Below, one piece after another: positions 1-4,303 of a DNA stretch of 7,086 nucleotides. Source of the DNA: Pirellulales bacterium (GTDB taxonomy: Bacteria > Planctomycetota > Planctomycetia > Pirellulales > Thermoguttaceae); contig JAUWHT010000137.1 of the NCBI GenBank assembly GCA_030605745.1, positions 1-7,086 on the forward strand, given 5' to 3'. The translations under genes were made by a program, and so were the position numbers. The notes beneath the pieces are model-generated. The model was not told where the DNA came from. It did not search any database and was given only the letters and a program-made list of their open reading frames with translations. Position 1 is the stretch's first letter. The number at the start of each line of letters is the position of its first letter.

Positions 1-1
1 T

Positions 2-193
2 CTCGGCTGGTGCAAGGAGCACGGCAAAGTCAGGCCAACCGATCAGGCCGGCTTCGGGCGCGACTTGCGGGCCGCGTTCCCCCTAGTTGGCACCAGCCGG
101 CCCCGAGGGGACGGGGAGCGGACCTGGCATTATACGGGTATCCGACTGAAAAGTGGTCCAAGTGGTCCAGGTGGTCCAGGACTTTCTCTATAG
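2..193 (+). CDS. P4-type phage/plasmid primase-helicase, C-terminal fragment (5' end outside window)
   Basis: Sixty-three codons in frame 2 end at TAG 191-193; the start lies upstream of the window. The peptide begins LGWCKEHGK and continues with FGRDLRAAFP, a basic RPRGDGER stretch and HYTGIRL. This order (W-C-x-E-x-G, then F-G-R-x-L, then G-x-R, then Y-x-G-I-x-L) is the usual C-terminal winged-helix end of the D5/P4-family primase-helicases of phages and plasmids, which start replication by unwinding the origin and making primers. The last 13 residues (SGPSGPGGPG and on) are a Gly-Pro-rich tail encoded by the left arm of an inverted repeat, and the stop codon falls on the last three bases of that arm. 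Only the tail of the protein is visible, so the family call rests on about 50 residues. The context of terminase and head genes downstream fits a phage-like element. Confidence 0.72.
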   Translation, partial: LGWCKEHGKVRPTDQAGFGRDLRAAFPLVGTSRPRGDGERTWHYTGIRLKSGPSGPGGPGLSL

Positions 194-294
194 GGGCGCG
201 TAGTAAAAAAACAGAAAACAGAAAACAGAAAAACAAAATATCTATATGAGTAGCTATAGAAGAAAACCTGGACCACCTGGACCACCTGGACCGC
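153..294. repeat. 41-bp imperfect inverted repeat of 9-bp tandem units (iteron-like) with A-rich loop
   Basis: The left arm is 153-193 and the right arm 254-294. Read as reverse complement, the right arm matches the left at 35 of 41 positions by my hand alignment, with no gap. Each arm carries three tandem 9-mers of the type TGGTCCAGG, direct within an arm and opposed between arms. The 60-base loop begins GC-rich and becomes strongly A-rich. The block lies at the 3' end of a P4-type primase gene. Phage P4 uses short iterons in both orientations in its origin and crr region, bound by its own primase-helicase, so an origin or replication-control site is a reasonable inference. Alternatives are a large RNA hairpin acting as a terminator or attenuator, or simple repeat expansion. 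Confidence 0.7.
208..228 (+). repeat. three tandem copies of AAAACAG in the loop of the inverted repeat
   Basis: Three perfect 7-bp copies lie at 208-214, 215-221 and 222-228, followed by a degenerate A-rich stretch to about 240. They sit between the two iteron-like arms. An A-rich tract of short direct repeats next to protein-binding repeats is a common layout of origin unwinding elements; here that role is inferred. The spacing is far too short for a CRISPR array. Confidence 0.6.
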
Positions 295-593
295 TCCCGG
301 ATTGGGCCACCGGCGGCGCCGCGACTGCTGTTGCACCTGCGCCGGCTGCCGAGCCTGAACCACTCGCGCCTCCAGTCCACCGCCACGGTGTCCCGGATGA
401 GCCGGTCCCCGACGGGTGGGACGAGGCCATCCCCGTCGAGGACGTGCAACCGTGTGGGTGCTGCGGGTCCCTACAAGTGTGGTGGGATGTTCTCGGTAAC
501 CAGCATTGCCAGTATTGCGAGCCGATGGGGAAGTCTGCCGTACTCAAGCGCAAGGCGTCTCGTTGTCGGCGCATGGCAAAACGCAAAGGGTAA
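246..593 (+). CDS. small zinc-ribbon protein with Gly-Pro-rich N-terminus
   Basis: A 115-aa protein. Residues 8-18 are a short collagen-like run (PGPPGPPGPLP) encoded by the right arm of the inverted repeat. Residues 25-65 are low-complexity Ala/Pro/Glu. Residues 70-91 form a probable zinc ribbon of two CxxC knuckles, C70-x2-C73 and C88-x2-C91, flanking the sequence GSLQVWWDVLGNQH. The last 25 residues are very basic (KRKASRCRRMAKRKG), which would suit nucleic-acid binding. I recall similar CGSLxxWW...HCxxC ribbons in planctomycete phage proteins near primases, but I know no assigned function. The ATG at 246 is the only ATG before the ribbon and has no clear ribosome binding site, only an A-rich leader, so the true start is uncertain. 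It may be made by readthrough or coupling from the primase gene, whose stop is 52 bases upstream. Confidence 0.6.
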   Translation: MSSYRRKPGPPGPPGPLPDWATGGAATAVAPAPAAEPEPLAPPVHRHGVPDEPVPDGWDEAIPVEDVQPCGCCGSLQVWWDVLGNQHCQYCEPMGKSAVLKRKASRCRRMAKRKG

Positions 594-760
594 ACCAGAA
601 AGTTGAACTGTTTGAGAAACAAAAGCAAAGCCGGCACAAGCGCAAGCCTGAGCCATGGCCGTCGAGGGAATACACTCTGCCGTCACTGGCAGAAATGGAG
701 AGGTTGTCCCGGCCGGATGCCGAGCAACCCCGTACACGACAGATTAGGTTGTTTCACTAA
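563..760 (+). CDS. doubtful small basic ORF
   Basis: An open frame, overlapping the end of the zinc-ribbon gene in another frame, reaches TAA at 758-760. From a TTG at 563 it would give 65 hydrophilic residues rich in Lys, Arg, Gln and Glu, including KVELFEKQKQSRHKRKPEP and ending RTRQIRLFH. No ATG is available after the overlap and the region before the TTG has only a weak purine stretch. I recognise no family. It might be a small coupled gene or a decayed frame-shifted tail of the zinc-ribbon gene. Apart from this and the ribosome binding site of the next gene, I see nothing in 594-780. Confidence 0.2.
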   Translation: MSAHGKTQRVNQKVELFEKQKQSRHKRKPEPWPSREYTLPSLAEMERLSRPDAEQPRTRQIRLFH

Positions 761-780
761 ACGAAAAGGAGATACGTAAC

Positions 781-1005
781 ATGAGTAGATTTGTAACAAA
801 AGACGGACCACTGACATTCGGCGTCCGCACGGCTGGCCAGTTCGTCGAAAGCGGGCCACAACTTTTGACGGGTGCCTATGACCCCTCCGGTGGGGGTGGA
901 TGCGACGTGCCGCAGGGCTCGTTGTTCCTCCGCACCAATGGGGGGGACGGCACCACCATTTATGGGAAGCACGGTAGCGACCCGACCGATTGGGCGGCAT
1001 TGTAG
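781..1005 (+). CDS. small phage protein with tail-fibre-like GSLFLRT motif
   Basis: A 74-aa protein with a strong ribosome binding site: AAGGAG at 766-771, nine bases before the ATG. Residues 1-35 contain a short beta-like stretch (LTFGVRTAGQFVESGPQLL). A Gly run (37-40) leads into CDVPQGSLFLRTNGG (41-55) and then TTIYGKHGSDPTDWAAL to the end. The order P-x-G-S-L-F/Y-L-R-T-x-G-G, then Y-x-K-x-G, then a terminal D-W, recurs in my memory at the ends of phage tail-fibre or virion-decoration proteins and in small phage ORFs. I therefore call it virion-associated, most likely structural, without a defined role. It precedes the terminase small subunit gene, which fits a phage late operon. Confidence 0.65.
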   Translation: MSRFVTKDGPLTFGVRTAGQFVESGPQLLTGAYDPSGGGGCDVPQGSLFLRTNGGDGTTIYGKHGSDPTDWAAL

Positions 1006-1111
1006 AACCATAGGGGGGCGCTTCCACCTCCAGAGAGGTAGATACGGAGACCGGTGTTACAAGGTGCTTTTCGCGGACGGCCCCCCGGTTGAAAACGAAT
1101 TTTCGGAGTGA
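962..1111 (+). CDS. doubtful small ORF ending against the terminase start
   Basis: A reading frame out of phase with the preceding gene ends at TGA 1109-1111, four bases before the ATG of the terminase small subunit gene, a spacing typical of coupled phage genes. The part outside the overlap reads RFHLQRGRYGDRCYKVLF and then ADGPPVENEFSE, which looks like ordinary globular protein. The only nearby in-frame ATG is at 962, inside the preceding gene, giving 49 residues; otherwise a rare start would be needed after 1005. I recognise no family. It may be a remnant. Confidence 0.27.
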   Translation: MGSTVATRPIGRHCRTIGGRFHLQRGRYGDRCYKVLFADGPPVENEFSE

Positions 1112-1114
1112 ACC

Positions 1115-1450
1115 ATGACAAAGGCGAGACCGATCCAACCGCCCGGGCACCTCGCCCCCGCAACTCGCAAGTGGTGGTTGAGTGTAGCGGGCGGTTGGGA
1201 CCTCGAAGAGCACCACCGCCGGCTGTTGACGCTGGCCGCTGAGGCTTGGGATAGGACCGTAATGGCCCGGGAAGCACTCGCCGAGTGCGGGCTTACGTAT
1301 GAAGACCGTTTCGGTCAACCGCGAGCGCGGCCGGAAGTGGCGATTGAACGCGACGGCCGACTCGCGTTTGCGAGACTGGTCCGCGAACTGGCCCTGGACG
1401 AAATCGACCCACCACAATCAAGGCCACCGCGAACCGGTGGAGGGAGGTAA
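1115..1450 (+). CDS. phage terminase small subunit, P27 family
   Basis: A 111-aa protein, short but within the range I expect for P27-type small terminases, which recognise phage DNA and load it onto the large terminase for packaging. The N-terminal part has PPGHLAPATRKWWLSV and then W-x-LEEHHRRLLTLAAEAWDR (residues about 29-47), the helical core in which a long helix of L/A-x-x-A-W-D-R is characteristic. It is followed by A-R-E-A-L, GLTYEDRFGQPRARPEVA and a second long helix, RLAFARLVRELALDEI. The GLT-x-x-DRFG-x-x-RxRPE-V-A stretch is typical of this family. The start is ATG at 1115, preceded by GGAG at 1105-1108. The stop overlaps the ribosome binding site of the next gene, so the two are probably translated together. 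No large terminase gene follows in the window. Confidence 0.85.
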   Translation: MTKARPIQPPGHLAPATRKWWLSVAGGWDLEEHHRRLLTLAAEAWDRTVMAREALAECGLTYEDRFGQPRARPEVAIERDGRLAFARLVRELALDEIDPPQSRPPRTGGGR

Positions 1451-1455
1451 CAGCT

Positions 1456-1791
1456 ATGGTACGAAAAACACGTCGGCAGCGCGTCCGACTCGGACCCGGC
1501 CACCGCGCGCAATTGCGATTCGGCCGGCGATTTTTCAGAGGTCCCGACTTCGGAAGCGATATTGAGGCAATGGAGGCGGCGTGGCCGCGGTTGCGTGATG
1601 AGATCATGCGCGACCATTCCCGGCGGGCTGGTTGCCGGCCCTGGGGCTGGTGGCGATTCGAGGCCGGCTTAGACCTACCGGTTGGCACAACGCCGAGCAG
1701 AGGGATTCCCGCATTGTTGGGAATGACCGAAACAGAATACTTACGTCAACACAACTTGCTCTCGAAAAATGAGCAGTTGCAACTCACTTAA
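1456..1791 (+). CDS. phage-associated W-rich protein next to terminase, function unknown
   Basis: A 111-aa protein with a good ribosome binding site (GGGAGG, 1442-1447) that overlaps the stop of the terminase small subunit gene. The N-terminus is very basic (VRKTRRQRVRLGPGHRAQL). It continues with FFRGPDFGSDIEAMEAAWPRL, RDEIMRDHSRR and RPWGWWRFE (about residues 63-71), and ends with TETEYLRQHNLL. I recall a planctomycete phage family with the same order of motifs (AW-x-x-LRDE-x, RP-x-x-WW-x-F-x, E-x-EYL-x-x-H-x-LL), usually unnamed and near terminase genes. The basic N-terminus could contact DNA, and the aromatic RPWGWW centre suggests a protein-protein surface; both are inferences. The gene overlaps an in-frame upstream ATG (1769) of the next gene, but that gene's better start lies after this stop. 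Confidence 0.75.
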   Translation: MVRKTRRQRVRLGPGHRAQLRFGRRFFRGPDFGSDIEAMEAAWPRLRDEIMRDHSRRAGCRPWGWWRFEAGLDLPVGTTPSRGIPALLGMTETEYLRQHNLLSKNEQLQLT

Positions 1792-1807
1792 AATGAAAGG
1801 CTTGAAC

Positions 1808-2374
1808 ATGGCAACCGCAACCAAAAACAAACCGCGTGAATTGGCCGATTTCGAGGGCTATACAACGGCCAAACAAAAGCTGGCCGAACTTGAATCGCAG
1901 CGCACAGTGATGAAAGCGAAAATCAACGGCCTGCCAGATACGGCGGCCGGCCGCGAGCAAGACACAATCTCGCAAAAAGCGCGTGACGTTCTTGCCGGCA
2001 AACGGGCCGACTCGGACCAACCGACGCCCGTTGAACTTGTCGAAAAAATGAAGGTCCTCGACAAAGCCGTCCGGTTTGCCGAAAACGCCGTCGCAGACGA
2101 ACAGCGTATCGCCGGCGCTGCCGTTTGCGAAGACCACATGCCACACCGGCGGGAACTTATCGCCGACGTTGTCGCCAAAGCAGTCGGCCTGGGCGAAGCG
2201 TACCGCCGGATTGTCGAGCAGGACAACGAACTTCGCCGCGAAGGCATCATTGAAACCCTGCCAACAGTCAATTTCGCGGTATGGCCACTTCTCGGGCGGG
2301 CCCTTCATCTTCTCGCCGGCTCGAATGGCGAAAACCTACTGTCGAAACTGCGCCGCGACAACAAAGGAAAATAA
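1808..2374 (+). CDS. helical, coiled-coil phage protein of unknown function
   Basis: A 188-aa protein from ATG 1808. I prefer this start over in-frame ATGs at 1769 and 1793 because 1769 lies inside the previous gene and an AAAGG stretch (1796-1800) sits at a suitable distance. The sequence is rich in Ala, Glu, Lys and Leu with heptad-like spacing. A first helix (about 20-45, KQKLAELESQRTVMKAKI) and a second (about 75-105, VELVEKMKVLDKAVRFAENA) suggest a coiled coil; the C-terminal third is mixed. Its place directly before a prohead-protease-like gene and its helical character would suit a head-assembly or scaffold-like role, but no diagnostic motif supports that. Its Lys codons are AAA 13 : AAG 2 by my count, opposite to the topoisomerase genes downstream. 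The stop is two bases before the next ATG. Confidence 0.72.
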   Translation: MATATKNKPRELADFEGYTTAKQKLAELESQRTVMKAKINGLPDTAAGREQDTISQKARDVLAGKRADSDQPTPVELVEKMKVLDKAVRFAENAVADEQRIAGAAVCEDHMPHRRELIADVVAKAVGLGEAYRRIVEQDNELRREGIIETLPTVNFAVWPLLGRALHLLAGSNGENLLSKLRRDNKGK

Positions 2375-2376
2375 CC

Positions 2377-3732
2377 ATGAATACCCACGAAAAACTATCT
2401 GTCGGCACGGCCGGCTGTCTGCAATCGCCTGTAGCTTCACCGGACTGGCAAGCCGAACCGTTGGAAGCCGTCGGCGTCGACGTGAAAGCCGGCAAGGCCG
2501 GCGCGATTCGCGGTTATGTCGTTGCACTAGCCGGCAGTTTCAAGACGCTCGGGCGCGGCAGATTTACCGAAAAATCTCTCCGCGAAATACAGAGACTTTG
2601 GCCCCGCGACGGGCTGCCGGTTCACGCGCAGCATGGCGATTTTCTTGATGACAAGTTGCTTGCGTTTCTCGGCCGCAGCGTCAGGCCGGCTCTATCAAGA
2701 GCAATTCGCATCGACAGCGGCGGCGGCCGGCAATTTGTCCCCGCAGTCAGGGCGGACCTATTATTCGACGAGGCGGCCCGTGCCACCCCGGGCGGCGACT
2801 TGGTTGAATACTTCACCAAGCGCATCGAAAGCGACCCTGGTTCGCTGAGTAGTTCGTTTGTGTTAAACGCCGACGCCGTACCCGAACTCGATTCGCGTGG
2901 CCGGCCGATACGCGATTCGGACGGCAACGTCCTACCGCCGATCTGGACGCCGACAAAACTTTGGGCAAGTGATCTCGTCTCCGTCGGCGATGCCGTCGAT
3001 AGTTTGCTTGGCCTAACAGCAAACCCCGAAGACGGCTTGCGAATTCTCCGGCAGGATGCACGTAAGCAACAAGCGGCAATCCGCGCGGCCGATGACCTGG
3101 CAGATCGACAACGGCGGCAAGCCGAACGCAAGCGGCAAGTGGTGGCCCTTGCCCCGTATGATGCGAACCACGACCCGGAAGTTGTCCGGCGACAAATAAA
3201 CGCACGGCGGCGTGAGTGGACGGCAACAGAGGGCGTCGTGGGTGCGCCCTTGAACGGTTGCCGACCGACCGATGCCGCGGTGGACGGCGTCCGCCGCGAG
3301 TTGTCCGGGGTTCCGTTTGGTCTCCGGCATGAATTATTCAGACGCGGCGCTAGGGTGGAAGTAATCGACGCCGTGCGCACAACTGAGCACCCCTCGTACC
3401 GTGGTCGGCCAGGTGAATCGTTGGCCGGTTTTGCACATGGCAAACTCGCGGTTGTGAACGCCCGGTACGTCGCCAACACCCCGTTGGCCGCGATGCACGA
3501 ATATGGCCACCTGGTCGACACTTGCTTGAGCCTGTCGGGGACCGTGCGGTGGCAATACGTCTTCGATAATCACGGCAGCGATGATGACGCTGCCGAAGCG
3601 TTTGCCGAATCGTTTGCCATGTACTACCACGGACCCGAAACGCGCAACAAGTTAAGTCTGAGAACGCGGCAATACTTCGACAATCTCCAACAACGTTTCG
3701 AGCCGAAGCCGCTTGCGGATGCCGTAGCGTGA
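2377..3732 (+). CDS. fused prohead-protease-like protein with C-terminal HEYGH zinc metallopeptidase domain
   Basis: A 451-aa protein. ATG 2377 follows AAAGGA (2364-2369) and is two bases after the preceding stop; an upstream extension to 2281 would overlap that gene. Residues 42-212 look like an HK97-type (S78-like) prohead protease: GYVVALAGSFKTLGRGRF, HAQHGDFLDDKLLAFLGR with candidate catalytic His86, and DPGSLSSSFVL (153-163) with candidate Ser158-160, then LPPIWTPTKLWASDLVSVGDAVD. These proteases trim head proteins during capsid maturation. Residues 225-258 are a charged, probably helical linker. Residues about 295-445 carry AAMHEYGHLVD (zinc ligands His374 and His378, base Glu375) and AAEAFAESFAMYYHG (Glu407, Glu411), the order seen in the anthrax lethal factor catalytic domain (HEFGH, then EFFAEAF). 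Such a fusion is unusual. The second domain could act in head maturation, lysis or on a host target; none is shown. Confidence 0.78.
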   Translation: MNTHEKLSVGTAGCLQSPVASPDWQAEPLEAVGVDVKAGKAGAIRGYVVALAGSFKTLGRGRFTEKSLREIQRLWPRDGLPVHAQHGDFLDDKLLAFLGRSVRPALSRAIRIDSGGGRQFVPAVRADLLFDEAARATPGGDLVEYFTKRIESDPGSLSSSFVLNADAVPELDSRGRPIRDSDGNVLPPIWTPTKLWASDLVSVGDAVDSLLGLTANPEDGLRILRQDARKQQAAIRAADDLADRQRRQAERKRQVVALAPYDANHDPEVVRRQINARRREWTATEGVVGAPLNGCRPTDAAVDGVRRELSGVPFGLRHELFRRGARVEVIDAVRTTEHPSYRGRPGESLAGFAHGKLAVVNARYVANTPLAAMHEYGHLVDTCLSLSGTVRWQYVFDNHGSDDDAAEAFAESFAMYYHGPETRNKLSLRTRQYFDNLQQRFEPKPLADAVA

Positions 3733-3765
3733 CCGCGGCTTGCGACTCGCATTGAGCCCGAGCGC

Positions 3766-3793
3766 GCGCGCCGGTTTCCTGGGGCCGGCGCGC
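3766..3793 (+). other. perfect 9-bp GC hairpin between two genes
   Basis: GCGCGCCGG at 3766-3774 pairs exactly with CCGGCGCGC at 3785-3793 around a 10-base loop; three further G-U pairs could extend the stem inward. It sits between the protease stop and the ATG at 3812. There is no T-run after it, so it is not a typical Rho-independent terminator; it may limit readthrough, protect mRNA or slow translation of the next gene. In DNA this GC-rich a 9-bp palindrome also occurs by chance fairly often. Confidence 0.45.
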
Positions 3794-3811
3794 TGCCCGG
3801 GCGGATACACC

Positions 3812-4021
3812 ATGAGAGCATTCGACAATTTTCTGAAAGAGCACGTCGCCCGGAATTTTCTCACGTGCGACGAAGCCGACCGCCTCCAGCGCGCCGTTGC
3901 CAACGCGGCCACGCCGGACGGCAAAAAAAGGGTGATTATGGACCTGCTGGTGCTGTTGACCGGGCGGCTCCAGGCAGCGACCACGGAAATCAAACGCCAA
4001 GCGGCATACCGAAGCAACTGA
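3812..4021 (+). CDS. small helical hypothetical protein
   Basis: A 69-aa protein from ATG 3812. An in-frame TTG at 3740 would extend it through the GC hairpin and into low-complexity residues, so I prefer 3812. The sequence is almost all predicted helix: FDNFLKEHVARNFLTCDEAD, then LQRAVANAATPDGKKRVIMD and LLVLLTGRLQAATTEIKRQA. It has a single Cys and no membrane segment, since the LLVLL stretch is too short. I recognise no family. Ribosome binding is weak (CGGA near 3801-3805). The stop is followed twelve bases later by the next ATG, so the two are likely co-transcribed. It might be a small phage accessory or regulatory protein. Confidence 0.55.
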   Translation: MRAFDNFLKEHVARNFLTCDEADRLQRAVANAATPDGKKRVIMDLLVLLTGRLQAATTEIKRQAAYRSN

Positions 4022-4033
4022 CAGGAACCTTCC

Positions 4034-4243
4034 ATGCGACCCAAGGTCTACATATCCGGCCCCTTGACCAGCAGCGGTAACGAGCGTGAGAACGTGCTGG
4101 CGGCGGCCGATGCACTTATTCGATTGCCGGGTGAAAGCGGCGGGGCCGATGCCGAAGTGGACTGCGCCCGGGCGTTGGGGATACCCGTTTTCTGTTCGAT
4201 ACAAAGGTTGCTTGGTCACTTCACCCTGGGGGCCGTCGCGTGA
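4034..4243 (+). CDS. internally deleted DUF4406 / nucleoside 2-deoxyribosyltransferase-like remnant
   Basis: A 69-aa product with AGGA (4022-4025) shortly before the ATG. The first 27 residues (RPKVYISGPLTSSGNEREN and on) match the start of DUF4406 proteins, a nucleoside 2-deoxyribosyltransferase-like fold common in phages, in which the YI-x-GP loop binds nucleotide. Residues 27-53, DALIRLPGESGGADAEVDCA and then RALGIPVF, match the end of the same family, where L-x-GE-S-x-GA-x-x-E-x-x-x-A is the active-site helix. The central 45-60 residues that normally separate these parts are missing, and the frame is kept. The product is about half the family's usual length, so I consider it a non-functional or minimal remnant. 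The Asp/Leu-rich ADALIR junction could be where two similar stretches recombined. The gene is directly followed by a hairpin. Confidence 0.68.
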   Translation: MRPKVYISGPLTSSGNERENVLAAADALIRLPGESGGADAEVDCARALGIPVFCSIQRLLGHFTLGAVA

Positions 4244-4255
4244 CCCCAAAGTAAA

Positions 4256-4290
4256 GCCCCGCCCCTGCGATTGACTGCGAAGGGCGGGGC
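4256..4290. terminator. perfect 9-bp GC hairpin before the topoisomerase-like genes (possible terminator)
   Basis: GCCCCGCCC at 4256-4264 pairs exactly with GGGCGGGGC at 4282-4290; the 17-base loop contains TGCGA twice. No T-run follows on the + strand. On the - strand the stem is followed by TTTACTTT, so it is more terminator-like in that direction. It lies between the DUF4406 remnant and the GHKL ATPase gene and may insulate the downstream module. Confidence 0.45.
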
Positions 4291-4303
4291 AGAAAGTAGA
4301 ACA

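Noticed and set aside
208..240. Possible CRISPR-like repeats (AAAACAG)
   Set aside because: The units are 7 bp and directly adjacent, with no spacers; this is a simple tandem repeat.
10..249. A 79-codon + frame with KWSKWSRWSR repeats
   Set aside because: It runs in a different frame across the primase end and the inverted repeat. The repeated WSR is the 9-bp repeat read out of frame, while the neighbouring frame carries the conserved primase C-terminus.
683..1417. A 244-codon open frame on the - strand
   Set aside because: It is antisense to the GSLFLRT protein and the P27 terminase small subunit. Its translation is Arg/Pro-rich with no recognisable domain.
2281..2376. A 32-residue N-terminal extension of the protease gene
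   Set aside because: It overlaps the preceding gene by 94 bases. ATG 2377 has a good ribosome binding site and sits right after the upstream stop.
2622..3521. A 299-codon open frame on the - strand
   Set aside because: It is the Ser/Arg-rich shadow of the protease-metallopeptidase fusion gene, whose + frame carries clear catalytic motifs.
4256..4290. A classic Rho-independent terminator on the + strand
   Set aside because: The stem is perfect but is followed by AGAAAG rather than a T-run. I list it only as a possible terminator, better in the - direction.
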